A stretch of 64,000 bases of DNA, from the NCBI GenBank assembly GCA_029204225.1, contig CM055107.1, positions 49,096,546 to 49,160,545 on the forward strand, given 5' to 3'. The notes beneath the pieces are model-generated. The model saw only the letters and a list, made by a program, of their open reading frames with translations. It searched no databases and was not told where the DNA came from. Below, piece by piece: positions 22,001 through 35,250 of the stretch; the first letter of the stretch is position 1, and the number at the start of each line of letters is the position of its first letter. A program made the position numbers and the translations under genes. Origin of the DNA: Diphasiastrum complanatum. Taxonomy: Eukaryota > Streptophyta > Lycopodiopsida > Lycopodiales > Lycopodiaceae.

Positions 22001-23548
22001 CACATATCAAAGATGAAGAGTGTGGTAGATTTCAATGTGTTCATGGAAAGATATGTAGCTGAAAGCATCTCATTTACTTTGAGTAACGTTAGTATTGTTG
22101 AATATCATGTTTCTGAGAGTATTGATCACCCAAGTACGTAAGAGCTTCAGGGGAATGGTACTTTGATTATGAGAACAATGGATTAACGGTTAAGTCTACT
22201 CCTGCTCAAGAGCTGATATGGGCAGAGGCTCAGAGCTCCAAATTTTGATTGACCAGCGTTGCTACATTAACTACTTTGATTAAGATTTGTGGAGGCTACT
22301 TACTGAGCAATTGATGCAGATCATGATCATTGACGGACGGGATAGGGAGATAAATCCTAGCTGACAACGTGAGCATCCTCTAAATGTGCGTTGACTCACA
22401 AAAGTATCATGTATAAAAGTCGAATGAGAAACACCATCACCAAAAAATTGGGCACTACAAGTACCAAATATCACACTAGGACAATGGGCCACGGGACCAA
22501 AATGGGCAAAACCTTCATACTTAAGGAAGTACCTAAATGCATAAGGGCCACCCAAAGATCAATTATCAAGAAGGACTAGAAAAATGTCAATTACCGTCTG
22601 AATTTAAGAGGATGCCGACAAAATGTGAAATACCGGGCATAAGACCTTGACTCATGTTTACAAATGGGACATTTCTATTGGATGAGAACATTGACCCACA
22701 TGGGCCATGTACTTTGGTCATGTATGCCCATGTGGCCCTATCCACACTCTTCAATGCCATTTCAGAGTCCACATGGCACAAGGCCAAAAAGTCTTAATGA
22801 ACCCTTGAAAATGAAATGTTGAATGGTCAAAGGATAGGATGAAATGAAAAATTGAAAGGTTGGGCCGTCATCCGTTCACAGATATACATTCATGGCCAGC
22901 CTCACGCAAACGGAACCAGATCGAGAACCAGCTCTATTTTTTCATATCATTATGCTTTCATGTTTGTTTTATTGCGTAGCCTTGCAGAGGTGCGATGGTG
23001 ATATTCCTTCTTTACGTAATTTGTTGAGGGTGATGGAGACCAACTTTCCTTTCATGAGAGCCGAAAGGATTGTGGAACTGATCGTTGTGTTTGAGAATTT
23101 CTTGAGTTGATCTATCAAAATCACTATCGCGGAGCTAACACATATCAAAGATGAAGAGTGTGGTAGATTTCAATGTGTTCATGGAAAGATATGTAGCTGA
23201 AAGCATCTCATTTACTCTGAGTAACGTTAGTATTGTTGAATATCATGTTTCTGAGAGTATTGATCACCCAAGTACGTAAGAGCTTCAGGGGAATGGTACT
23301 TTGATTATGAGAACGATGGATTAACGGTTAAGTCTACTCCTGCTCAAGAGCTGATATGGGCAGAGTCTCAGAGCTCCAAATTTTGATTGACCAGCGTTGC
23401 TACATTAACTACTTTGATTAAGATTTGTGGAGGCTACATACTGAGCAATTGATGCAGATCATGATAATTGACGGACGGGATAGGGAGATAAATCCTAGCT
23501 GACAACGTGAGCATCCTCTAAACGTGCGTTGACTCACAAAAGTATCAT
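19001..23548. repeat. Tandem array B: four units of 1138 bp
   Basis: Units start at 19001, 20139, 21277 and 22415, all 1138 bp apart. Units 2-4 share variants not seen in array A: AAAAGTCGAATG at the start, TCAATTACCGTCTG, CAAGTACCAAATATC. The units are therefore more similar to each other than to array A, the expected result of local unequal exchange or gene conversion. Confidence 0.95.
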
Positions 23549-26500
23549 CATGTTGCTCTCTATCCTCCATGAAAGATTTGAGGCATTCCATTGCTACTGC
23601 TGCAGTTGAGAACTATCATCGTTGACCATCCTCATAGTGCGAATACCTCTCAGTTTTCAGTCGAGTTTCAGTTTATGGTGCGATCATTTGAAGAGACCAT
23701 TGTTTCAGTACCTACATGAGCATGATTGAGTTAAGCAGCACCTATCGGGCCTAAGCAGACATCACTACTTTGATGTGTAACTGAGAGATTACCTTCAAGC
23801 GATCTCTATGGGAGTGCTCACCGTGCATTTAAGCAGTTGTATTATGAGTACTGGTCTGTACTTCTATTACATCAGTTTTGAAGTATGGATTCTCAGTATA
23901 CTATTATCTGTCTCTATATAGTGATGAGATAACTAAATTCATGATGACTCCTATCAAAGCACTGCTCCATATCTGCAGTTTTGAGTATAGACTTTTCAAT
24001 GATTCTGAGGAAGTTCTGCATCATGACTTGTACATATTCCTGCTAATCAAGTGCATTCCACAGACGTTTGAATACTGAATATCAAACATCGGTCTATGAG
24101 AGAGTGAGAGCTTTATTATCAGGCTACTAAAACTAGTGAGGAATCGCTATTAGCAATGGATATTCTGAGTGAGAATAATTCCAAATCCTGGGATTGATTT
24201 TAGCAAATGTTGACTCCATCACTGATATGGGGACCCATTGAGAATGTACGTCTGATTATCGTGGAAGAGCCATCATTGAACTAGTGCTGTCATTGTTGTC
24301 TGCTATGGAGCAATCGAAGGATGTTGTCTCTGTTGCTTTGTCGATTGAAACTTGCTAAACACAGTTTGGAGAAGACTGATGAGGAAGCTGATATCTAGCT
24401 GTCCATGAACTGCATGAGCTCACTTTGGATCCTGCACGACTATCAGTCATTCTAGCAACCAGTCTGCACTTAGGAGCAGCACTTCTTGGTGTCTACAAGG
24501 TGAACTCCAGCAACACTACACACTCCCGGAAGCCTAACCTTTGCATGATTGTTCTCTTATTTCCTGCGGGCTGGAGCTGGAGGAGACCTGAGAAGAGAAC
24601 CTCACATGTAAGTTTCCTCATTTTGTTCTCACACTCTGCTAACTGCGTATTCAATCTATGATAAATGATGCACTTGTGTATGTCATAGATGTCGCAGCAG
24701 TGATTACAGCTTCATATTGAAAAAACTTTAATGCATATTGTTTTCTTCCATGTCTTCATAAAGAAAGATTATAGCATGTGTTAAAAGAACTCTTAGATAG
24801 TGTATTGTTATGTCTCAGGAGAAAGTTAAATGCAGGATAGTTGTGATTTGAGGTGATGATAGTTTTAGACTCTACCAGAATTGCTAGTTTGCTCAGAATG
24901 ATTGCTTTTTGTCTAAATGCATGGAGAAAGCCTTTAAGGAATGTTGCTCGAGTGAATTTGATGAGTGAATTAAGCAAGTCATCCTCGTGTCCTTGGAACA
25001 AAGGAGTGAGGCTAAGCTCACTCTAGTTGGAACACACTACATGAGTTAAGAACAAACCTATTGTCGGTCTTCATCTAGAACCACAATAGTCAAGATAACC
25101 CGTTGCAACACACGGTTCTTGACTATTCACTATCAGCCATCTACACACCAAGATGGTTTGGGAATTGCACGCTACACTTGAACAGCTCCCATGACTATTT
25201 AGATGGAAGGGGTATACTTAACGAATACTTTGGGAAAGGGTCATATAATACAGCCATGATTCACTACCTAATGACAATAAGCATCGAGAATGTTTCATCC
25301 AAGCCCTCCCATAGGTCCTAATATTCCGGACACCGCTACACCTTATTTGTATATCACAGTCCTTATAGGCCTAAAAATAATGTACCAACAACGGATTGTG
25401 TCCATCTTTAGTGCTACTAGATTAGTAGAGATCCTAGCAACTCCAGAGCCCTGCATATTACCACTGCTAGATTATGGTAGGACTAGGGATGTTTGTATTC
25501 TGATTCTCTTCTAGAAATGTTAGAAGCCCACACATGCATAGAGGTTTATGTGAATGATTATTGATTGAGGAGTGTTAGTTATATTGAGAGCTTGACATGT
25601 AAGAGAAGCAATCAACTATTATATGGCCTACACCTCAAACCCAAGGAGGTATTGCCCCGTAGTCAAAATAATCGGATGGGCTTCACTAGAACCGATATCA
25701 TTAGACACCACCATTGGAATTGTAAGGCGTGGAAAACCTCTATTAGCTATAGAGGTATGGCTTGGTCAATAGAACATGTCATAGATCCCCTAGTTAGCTT
25801 TGTGTTTGAGACGTGTACGACCATTCTTGTAACAGCACGACACTGAACACATAGTGGTGCTGTATCCTGTTATGTGTTTTTGCCTTAGCTTTGATCCCCT
25901 GAGTGGGAAATGCCGTAACATTTTTGGTGCATCTACCAGGAGTGGCTTGATAAGGGACTATTGTTTCGAAAGTAGTTATCATACAAATGGAATGTCCTAA
26001 GAATTTGCTAAATTGAATGAGTACGTTGTTTAGACCGTCAGTCGCACATGTAACATTTTTGGTGCGTCTGTCGGGAGTGTTTTGATAAGGGAATATTGCT
26101 TGAAGCGTAGTGATACTATCAATGGTCTACAAATTTCATGTGTCTGTGAGTGCAAGTGTTGAGAATGATTCTATTGTTTAGACCGTCAGACGCACACGTA
26201 ACATTTTTGGTGCGTCTGTCGGGAGTGGCTTGATAAGGGAATATTGCTTGAAGGGTAGTCATACTATCAATGGTCTACAAATTTCATGTGTCAGAGATCG
26301 CAAGTGTTGCGAATGATTTTGTTGTTTAGACCATCAGACGCACACGTAACATTTTTGGTGCGTCTGCCAGGAGCTACTTGGAAGTGGTCATTGATTGCTT
26401 GAAAGAAGGTTGTTGTCTCTCTAAGAAATGAGATCATTATCTATTGTTGTGAGAAGTGATTTGGATTGTCTAGAAACACCATACTGCTTGAAGATAGACC

Positions 26501-27135
26501 ATTTTGAGGAATTATCCATTGGGGAAGATCTTTTCTTCATTGTATCGATGAACTGAGATAGATTGAAAGATGCAAATCAATTACTCGTATTAGCTCTGAA
26601 ATAGGCTCCAAGACTAGAAGAAAAACTTTGTGTTGTTAGGTGCTTATTGTCTTTCCACGAAACCAGTCGACAAGCCTAGGAGCCTCTGAGCGCGTTGTGT
26701 TAAAGCTGGAGTGCAACACCTCACTTCCAAGTTAGGAAATGTCCTCTGAGGGCTCTATTTGAGCTAGTAGAGAGACAATTGCCTTGAAGATAGATGGAAG
26801 TAACAATACCAATGGTACACAAATTTCATGTGTTAAGAATGATTTTGTTGTTTAAACCGTCAACTACACACCAAAAAGGAATTGTCCTATTGAGTTGATT
26901 GATTTCATTTCTGAGATACCCACACTATATCTTACTAATGAGATGAGAGAAGTTACCACGTCTTGTTGAGATACCATACACATACCCAATGCGCTGGCTA
27001 CCTTCAGATCTCGGATGAAACCTAAACTTCACAAGATGGTACAATATGACATTTTCCATAAAACAACGAGTTAAGATCAGACCATGAGTCGCGTAAACAA
27101 CCATAGTTGAGTATTATCTGGTAGACAAAATACTA
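23549..27135. repeat. Block V, copy B1
   Basis: Same sequence as 10127-13700, with the 148-bp hairpin repeat at 25912-26382. All three hairpin cores here keep the right arm GTGCGTCTG. The part from 24508 onward is the first half of the 4017-bp tandem duplication. Confidence 0.85.
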
Positions 27136-28524
27136 CGTGGGATCAGTCACCATAGGTTCACTACCGTGGAAGCACTTGGATGAAGAAATACGACCACCAT
27201 CTTTGAGTATTTTACTGACTCCTAAGACGAAAGGACTTAGGAAGCCATGGCCTCACCCTGAGATAGTAGAGACTAAACCCTATCTGAAGATGAGATAAAT
27301 GATCCAGGAGATGAGAGAGAAGAAGGGGAATCGCCCGAGAAACATTTGTATATATTTTTAGATATTATTCCAGAAACCCCTCCATTGGCAGCCTCTGAGG
27401 TTAAACCTATAAGCATGGCAGGAAGACCGACTGAGCCGTTATTAATCCTTGTCACCATAGGAGAGTTACCAAAGCTCAAAGGAGCGACTCCTGAGTATCA
27501 TGGAGCCCCATATGAAGATGATAAGTTTCACATTTTGGACTACATGTCTCATTAATCGAATCATCGATCCCCATCACAAAATGTTGTTTTTCGCACTTAC
27601 CTTGACTAGATCAGCAAGGAGATGGTGTTATAGCTTGCCTAGGAGATCTATTGAGACCACTGAAGAATTTATTAGACTATTTCTAATTGAGTATGCTCCA
27701 CGTCGCACCCCCGATGGTTTGTTGTTTACAATCAGCTCACTTCAACAAGGTGCAGGTGAAACATTTCGTCAATATCATCGTAGATTAACTGAATTAACAC
27801 AGCAGGTAGATGCCATGGTGCAATTACCCCCCAGCTATTACTCACTTTCTTTCTGAGAGGCCTAAGAGATGACATACAACTTGTAGTATGTCAGAGTAGC
27901 CCTCAGACTTTAATGGAAGTCGTAAGTAAAGCTCTTGTAGTGGAGGATGCACAGATTGCCATCACACATGCATCAAACATATCTAGAGCTGTGAATAGCA
28001 CAAACTTTGGAACGGATGTGTGGGAGCATAATACATTTGAAGGAAACCAAGTCCACAACAATCCCCAGCCATTACAAGAGCGAAGACCTCTAGCAGCAAT
28101 GCCAGAACCACAGCCACCACCCAGACTTTTAGAATTGATGCCACCTAATACTAGAAGGCAAGTTTTTGGCCCAGAAAAGGGATATGAGAGTACTGGATCT
28201 AATTTTGGTCTAGATGACATGAAAGAGATGCTCAAAGGATACACGGATGTCATGAATGATACTATGTCAACATTAGCTTCAGATGTGAACCTTTTAAAGC
28301 GACAACAGAATTTGTTAGGCCAAAGGAAACCATTTGACCAACCACTAGGTATACTATGTCGATTCTGCCAAGGAAACCACTTGAATAGAAACTGTCCTAA
28401 CACAGTTTGTGCTATTTCCAAAAAATACTGGTCACCAGGAAGATAGATGTTGGGCTCGCAGAGAAGCCTTAGTGGCGCCTAATCTAAGACTAGGACCTGT
28501 GAATCATAGATCACAAGAACACTA
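27136..28524 (+). pseudogene. gag: gagI, copy B1
   Basis: Same broken gag as copy A: N-terminal frame, then a core in another frame (27500-27856, ARRWCYSLP), then the 3' frame (27913-28446) with the CX2CX3HX4C knuckle and the split second knuckle. Compared with copy A one A is missing near 27275, which further shortens the N-terminal frame. The core has Cys in place of the first Tyr. Codons before the knuckle read NDTM here against NENM in A, a marker shared only with copy C. Confidence 0.85.
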
Positions 28525-31152
28525 CAGCAACACTACACACTCCCGGAAGCCTAACCTTTGCATGATTGTTCTCTTATTTCCTGCGGGCTGGAGCTGGAGG
28601 AGACCTGAGAAGAGAACCTCACATGTAAGTTTCCTCATTTTGTTCTCACACTCTGCTAACTGCGTATTCAATCTATGATAGATGATGCACTTGTGTATGT
28701 CATAGAAGTCGCAGCAGTGATTACAGCTTCATATTGAAAAATCTTTAATGCATATTGTTTTCTTCCATGTCTTCATAAAGAAAGATTATAGCATGTGCTA
28801 AAAGAACTCTTAGATAGTGTATTGTTATGTCTCAGGAGAAAGTTAAATGTAGGATAGTTGTGATTTGAGGTGATGATAGTTTTAGACTCTACCAGAATTG
28901 CTAGTTTGCTCAGAATGATTGCTTTTTGTCTAAATGCATGGAGAAAGCCTTTAAGGAATGTTGCTCGAGTGAATTTGATGAGTGAATTAAGCAAGTCATC
29001 CTCGTGTCCTTGGAACAAAGGAGTGAGGCTAAGCTCACTCTAGTTGGAACACACTACATGAGTTAAGAACAAACCTATTGTCGGTCTTCATCTAGAACCA
29101 CAATAGTCAAGATAACCCGTTGCAACACACGGTTCTTGACTATTCACTATCAGCCATCTACACACCAAGATGGTTTGGGAATTGCACGCTACACTTGAAC
29201 AGCTCCCATGACTATTTAGATGGAAGGGGTATACTTAACGAATACTTTGGGAAAGGGTCATATAATACAGCCATGATTCACTACCTAATGACAATAAGCA
29301 TCGAGAATGTTTCATCCAAGCCCTCCCATAGGTCCTAATATTCCGGACACCGCTACACCTTATTTGTATATCACAGTCCTTATAGGCCTAAAAATAATGT
29401 ACCAACAACGGATTGTGTCCATCTTTAGTGCTACTAGATTAGTAGAGATCCTAGCAACTCCAGAGCCCTGCATATTACCACTGCTAGATTATGGTAGGAC
29501 TAGGGATGTTTGTATTCTGATTCTCTTCTAGAAATGTTAGAAGCCCACACATGCATAGAGGTTTATGTGAATGATTATTGATTGAGGAGTGTTAGTTATA
29601 TTGAGAGCTTGACATGTAAGAGAAGCAGTCAACTATTATATGGCCTACACCTCAAACCCAAGGAGGTATTGCCCCGTAGTCAAGATAATCGGATGGGCTT
29701 CACTAGAACCGATATCATTAGACACCACCATTGGAATTGTAAGGCATGGAAAACCTCTATTAGCTATAGAGGTATGGCTTGGTCAATAGAACATGTCAGA
29801 GATCCCCTAGTTAGCTTTGTGTTTGAGACGTGTACGACCATTCTTGTAATAGCACGACACTGAACACATAGTGGTGCTGTATCCTGTTATGTGTTTTTGC
29901 CTTAGCTTTGATCCCCTGAGTGGGAAATGCCGTAACATTTTTGGTGCATCTACCAGGAGTGGCTTGATAAGGGACTATTGTTTCGAAAGTAGTTATCATA
30001 CAAATGGAATGTCCTAAGAATTTGCTAAATTGAATGAGTACGTTGTTTAGACCGTCAGCCGCACATGTAACATTTTTGGTGCGTCTGTCGGGAGTGGTTT
30101 GATAAGGGAATATTGCTTGAAGCGTAGTGATACTATCAATGGTCTACAAATTTCATGTGTCTGTGAGTGCAAGTGTTGAGAATGATTCTATTGTTTAGAC
30201 CGTCAGACGCACACGTAACATTTTTGGTGCGTCTGTCGGGAGTGGCTTGATAAGGGAATATTGCTTGAAGGGTAGTCATACTATCAATGGTCTACAAATT
30301 TCATGTGTCAGAGATCGCAAGTGTTGCGAATGATTTTGTTGTTTAGACCATCAGACGCACACGTAACATTTTTGGTGCGTCTGCCAGGAGCTACTTGGAA
30401 GTGGTCATTGATTGCTTGAAAGAAGGTTGTTGTCTCTCTAAGAAATGAGATCATTATCTATTGTTGTGAGAAGTGATTTGGATTGTCTAGAAACACCATA
30501 CTGCTTGAAGATAGACCATTTTGAGGAATTATCCATTGGGGAAGATCTTTTCTTCATTGTATCGATGAACTGAGATAGATTGAAAGATGCAAATCAATTA
30601 CTCGTATTAGCTCTAAAATAGGCTCCAAGACTAGAAGAAAAACTTTGTGTTGTTAGGTGCTTATTGTCTTTCCACGAAACCAGTCGACAAGCCTAGGAGC
30701 CTCTGAGCGCGTTGTGTTAAAGCTGGAGTGCAACACCTCACTTCCAAGTTAGGAAATGTCCTCTGAGGGCTCTATTTGAGCTAGTAGAGAGACAATTGCC
30801 TTGAAGATAGATGGAAGTAACAATACCAATGGTACACAAATTTCATGTGTTAAGAATGATTTTGTTGTTTAAACCGTCAACTACACACCAAAAAGGAATT
30901 GTCCTATTGAGTTGATTGATTTCATTTCTGAGATACCCACACTATATCTTACTAATGAGATGAGAGAAGTTACCACGTCTTGTTGAGATACCATACACAT
31001 ACCCAATGCGCTGGCTACCTTCAGATCTCGGATGAAACCTATACTTCACAAGATGGTACAATATGACATTTTCCATAAAACAACGAGTTAAGATCAGACC
31101 ATGAGTCGCGTAAACAACCATAGTTGAGTATTATCTGGTAGACAAAATACTA
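28525..31152. repeat. Block V 3' part, copy B2
   Basis: Second half of the 4017-bp duplication, corresponding to 24508-27135. The hairpin repeat lies at 29929-30399. No gene is recognised. Confidence 0.85.
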
Positions 31153-32522
31153 CGTGGGATCAGTCACCATAGGTTCACTACCGTGGAAGCACTTGGATGA
31201 AGAAATACGACCACCATCTTTGAGTATTTTACTGACTCCTAAGACGAAAGGACTTAGGAAGCCATGGCCTCACCCTGAGATAGTAGAGACTAAACCCTAT
31301 CTGAAGATGAGATAAATGATCCAGGAGATGAGAGAGAAGAAGGGGAATCGCCCGAGAAACATTTGTATATATTTTTAGATATTATTCCAGAAACCCCTCC
31401 ATTGGCAGCCTCTGAGGTTAAACCTATAAGCATGGCAGGAAGACCGACTGAGCCGTTATTAATCCTTGTCACCATAGGAGGGTTACCAAAGCTCAAAGGA
31501 GCGACTCCTGAGTATCATGGAGCCCCATATGAAGATGATAAGTTTCACATTTTGGACTACATGTCTCATTAATCGAATCATCGATCCCCATCACAAAATG
31601 TTGTTTTTCGCACTTACCTTGACTAGATCAGCAAGGAGATGGTGTTATAGCTTGCCTAGGAGATCTATTGAGACCACTGAAGAATTTATTAGACTATTTC
31701 TAATTGAGTATGCTCCACGGCGCACCCCCGATGGTTTGTTGTTTACAATCAGCTCACTTCAACAAGGTGCAGGTGAAACATTTCGTCAATATCATCGTAG
31801 ATTAACTGAATTAACACAGCAGGTAGATGCCATGGTGCAATTACCCCCCAACTATTACTCACTTTCTTTCTGAGAGGCCTAAGAGATGACATACAACTTG
31901 TAGTATGTCAGAGTAGCCCTCAGACTTTCATGGAAGTCGTAAGTAAAGCTCTTGTAGTGGAGGATGCACAGATTGCCATCACACATGCATCAAACATATC
32001 TAGAGCTGTGAATAGCACAAACTTTGGAACGGATGTGTGGGAGCATAATACATTTGAAGGAAATCAAGTCCACAACAATCCCCAGCCATTACAAGAGCGA
32101 AGACCTCTAGCAGCAATGCCAGAACCACAGCCACCACCCAGACTTTTAGAATTGATGCCACCTAATACTAGAAGGCAAGTTTTTGGCCCAGAAAATGGAT
32201 ATGAGAGTACTGGATCTAATTTTGGTCTAGATGACATGAAAGAGATGCTCAAAGGATACACGGATGTCATGAATGAGAATATGTCAACATTAGCTTCAGA
32301 TGTGAACCTTTTAAAGCGACAACAGAATTTGTTAGGCCAAAGGAAACCATTTGACCAACCACTAGGTATACTATGTCGATTCTGCCAAGGAAACCACTTG
32401 AATAGAAACTGTCCTAACACAATTTGTGCTATTTCCAAAAAATACTGGTCACCAGGAAGATATATGTTGGGCTCGCAGAGAAGCCTTAGTGGCGCCTAAT
32501 CTAAGACTAGGACCTATGAATC
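31153..32522 (+). pseudogene. gag: gagI, copy B2
   Basis: Same lesions as B1. Its core is 31517-31873 and its 3' frame 31930-32499. Here TAG at the end of the split knuckle has become TAT, so the frame runs a few codons further (RYMLGSQRS) than in other copies. It carries NENM like copy A, not NDTM as in B1 and C. It ends at a join to gagII near 32522. Confidence 0.85.
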
Positions 32523-33450
32523 ACATTAATGAATTTTGGACTGCATGTCTCATTAATCGAATCATCGATCCCCACCACAAAATGATGTTTTTCGCACTTA
32601 CCTTGACTAGATCAGCGAGGAGATGGTATGATAGCTTGCCTAGGAGATCTATTGAGACCACGGAAGAATATCTTAGACTGTTTCTACTTGAGTATGCTCC
32701 ACGTCGCACCCTCGATGGTTTGTTGTTTATAATCAGCTTACTTCAACAAGGTGAAGGTGAAACATTTCGTCAATATCATCATAGATTAATTGAATTAACA
32801 TGGCAGGTAGATGCCATGGTACAATTACCCCCCAACTATTACTCACTTTCTTTCTGAGAGGCCTAAGAGATGACATACAACTTGTAGTATGTTAGAGTAA
32901 CCCTCAGACTTTAATGGCAGTCGTAAGTAAAGCTCTTGTAGTGGAGGATGCACAGATTGCCATCACACATGCATCAAACATATCTAGAGCTGTGAATAGC
33001 ATAAACTTTAGAACGGATGTGTGGGAGCATAATACATTTAGAGGAAATCAAGTCCACAACAATCCCCAGCCATTACAAGAGCGAAGACCTCTAGCAGCAA
33101 TGCCAGAACCACAGCCACCACCCAGACTTTTAGAATTGATGCCACCTAATACTAGAAGGCATGTTTCTGGCCCAGAAAAGGGATATGAGAGTACTGGATC
33201 TAATTTTGGTCTAGATGACATGAAAGAGATGCTCAAAGGATACACGAATGTCATGAATGAGAATATGTGAACATTAGCTTCGAATGTGAACCTTTTAAAG
33301 CGACAACAGAATTTGTTAGGCCAAAGGAAACCATTTGACCAGCCACTAGGTATACTATGTCAATTCTGCCAAGGAAACCACTTGAATAGAAACTGTCCTA
33401 ACATAGTTTGTGCTATTTGCAAAAAAGACTGGTCACCAGGAGGATAGATG
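32523..33450 (+). pseudogene. gag: gagII, copy B
   Basis: Second Gag lineage, with more of the 5' side than the other gagII copies (it keeps FWTACLINRIIDPHH). The core at 32532-32857 has RRWYDSLPRRSIETTEEY and GEGETFRQYHHRLIEL. The middle frame (32914-33270) stops at a TGA in ENM*TLA. The second knuckle retains both cysteines (CAIC) but is followed by the same A-run frameshift. It is followed directly by the protease block, so gagII is the copy that continues into pol-like sequence. Confidence 0.85.
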
Positions 33451-34222
33451 TTGGGCTCGCAGAGAAGCCTTAGTGGCGCCTAATCTAAGACTAGGACCTG
33501 TGAATCATAGATCACAAGATGAAAGAGTAGTTGACACCCCCAGATTAGTCAGCTTTCTACACAGACCATCTATAATATGATCTCAAGACAAGGGAAAAGC
33601 TAAAATGGAGGATGAATGGCCTCCAGTGAATCTGATAGAGATTGAGACAATGAGGTTTATAAAGACAAAAGAAGAAGTACTAGATGTGACCAGAAGTAAT
33701 ACACTGATGGATCTTTGAAGAAGGTAGTTGAGAAAAAGACAAGTGATGTGCTTGTCTTGCACAAGACGATAGATCCCTCAATGATACTAAATACACCCAT
33801 AGTCAACATCGACAAACAGAGCCTGGAGAAGTGGAGAGGTTGGAAGCTAGAAAGCCACCTAAGATAGTTCGAAAGAAGGAAAAGGCTGAAATTGTACCAC
33901 ACAGAAATAGAAGCATAGTTAGATGGATTCGTGACATTGACCTTAGCCCTAGGATTGGAAACCTAGATATGAGTCGCACTTTGAATGAATTGAGATTAGA
34001 GATAGGCTTATGGCAGTTACTCCAACTTTCATCCACAGTCCGCCGGAAGGTGAAGCAGATGATGAAGCCGATAAATTTGGGAATGGGGAGGTCAAGTACT
34101 ATCCTTGGTGGATAGACTTCAGGGAGAGAGAATATCCTCCATCTAAGACAGCACAATACCCTCTCCATGAGAAGGGTCACCTTGTTGTAGAGGATAAAAA
34201 TTATGTGAGAAATTTCAACTAG
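33451..34222 (+). pseudogene. Gag-protease linker, decayed, copy B
   Basis: In the frame after the knuckle the sequence stays open to a TGA near 33580, then reads PPVNLIEIETMRFIKTKEE and stops again near 33718. Open frames at 33831-34115 and 34010-34222 look like one former frame split by an indel; the second contains KYYPWWIDFRE. There is no recognisable domain. This is the usual position of the linker between Gag and protease in plant gypsy elements, and the parallel copy is at 40116-40892. Confidence 0.5.
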
Positions 34223-34362
34223 TTTTGCTTTTTTGGTCATATATGTATATTTGGCAATTGAGGCCAATTTTCATGCTAGACTTAGAGTTTGACTTTTCAA
34301 AGTTATATTAGTCTAAAAGCATTTGAATATACACTTTTGGAAAACGTGGAAAAGTATAGTAC

Positions 34363-35250
34363 ATGAGGTTTGGTAGATTGATAGGAAAAGTGGACAACAA
34401 CATAGTAGACCGATATTCTCCCAAAGTTGATGTCACTATAGATGGTTTAGTTATCCAAGAAGCTACGGTAGATGCAGGATTGGCGGTGAATATAGTAAGC
34501 CTAGAATTGGCAGACAGGCTTGGAATAGACCCGGAGCCCACTTCATTGACTGACTTGATGTTGGCCAACAACTCTGTTGTCAAACCTGAAGGAGAAATGA
34601 GATCTGTCCCTATTACAATTGTTGGAAAGATTGTGAATGTGGACTTCTATGTCATGAGAATGCTGCCAGGCTATAAGAGCTATTCTCTCCTATTAGGGAG
34701 GCCTTGGTTACGATTAAGTGACTGCACAATAGACATTCCTGCAGGACTATTGATTTTTGGTAGAGGGAAGTGCCGAGTGGTAGTTGATGGATACCCCGAG
34801 ACCCCTCAGTCAGAAAGAGCCCCTATACCCTTTTCAAAATGGGAAGAAGTGTCTAATGATGATTCAGGAACTGATACAGATGATGATGAACACAATCGAA
34901 CTATACCTCATGACAAGGATAGTGAAAGCAGCTTGAACCATGCAGAGGTGCATGAAATAGTATGGATAGGCCTTGATGATTATCTCCCCATAGTCAAATC
35001 CATGAATCTAGACCCATCAAATTATGAGAGTAGGGAGGATGCTAGATATACTGCATCTGATGTCTTTGATCATGAACTGTTTGGTATACAAGAATTATTT
35101 AAAGAAAGCCAGGTGGTGCCAGTGAAAATATTCCATTGGGATAATGAACTATCTGGATATGATTCATACTGTGAGAAAACTATAGAGGCAAGGTACCCTC
35201 CTAGCCCAACTAGGTTGTACTCCCAATCAACCAATCGAAATGACAAATGA
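34363..35250 (+). CDS. Retropepsin-like aspartic protease domain, copy B (295 codons)
   Basis: A retroviral-type protease cleaves the Gag-Pol polyprotein. The active-site region is ATVDAGLAVNIVSLELADRLG (about residues 44-64), where the usual D-S/T-G triplet is DAG. The flap-side and C-terminal hallmark YSLLLGRPWLR (about residues 109-119) is typical of plant Ty3/gypsy proteases. After about residue 155 comes an acidic tail (DDSGTDTDDDEHN) with no domain. No reverse transcriptase follows: after the stop come about 360 bp of decayed sequence and the candidate LTR. The start ATG is the first after an in-frame TAG. The open frame is the longest in the gypsy-like element, but the altered triplet leaves activity uncertain. 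Confidence 0.7.
   Translation: MRFGRLIGKVDNNIVDRYSPKVDVTIDGLVIQEATVDAGLAVNIVSLELADRLGIDPEPTSLTDLMLANNSVVKPEGEMRSVPITIVGKIVNVDFYVMRMLPGYKSYSLLLGRPWLRLSDCTIDIPAGLLIFGRGKCRVVVDGYPETPQSERAPIPFSKWEEVSNDDSGTDTDDDEHNRTIPHDKDSESSLNHAEVHEIVWIGLDDYLPIVKSMNLDPSNYESREDARYTASDVFDHELFGIQELFKESQVVPVKIFHWDNELSGYDSYCEKTIEARYPPSPTRLYSQSTNRNDK

Larger units (their letters stand above)
15668..32522. repeat. Long repeat, copy B, including a 4017-bp tandem duplication
   Basis: Copy B repeats U, array, V and gagI, then repeats from 24508 again. It matches copy C base for base apart from a few substitutions per kb by eye: the offset is 37587 before the array end and 35311 after it. The difference of 2276 bp equals two array units. 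Its first 166 bp (15668-15833) are shared with C but not with A. Confidence 0.92.
24508..32522. repeat. 4017-bp tandem duplication (V 3' part + gagI, twice)
   Basis: 24508-28524 is repeated at 28525-32522 at a constant offset of 4017. The join reads AGATCACAAGAACACTACAG then CAACACTACACAC, linking the 3' end of gagI to the middle of V. Sequence identity is very high. The same duplication starts in copy C at 63836, so it predates the split of B and C. Confidence 0.95.
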
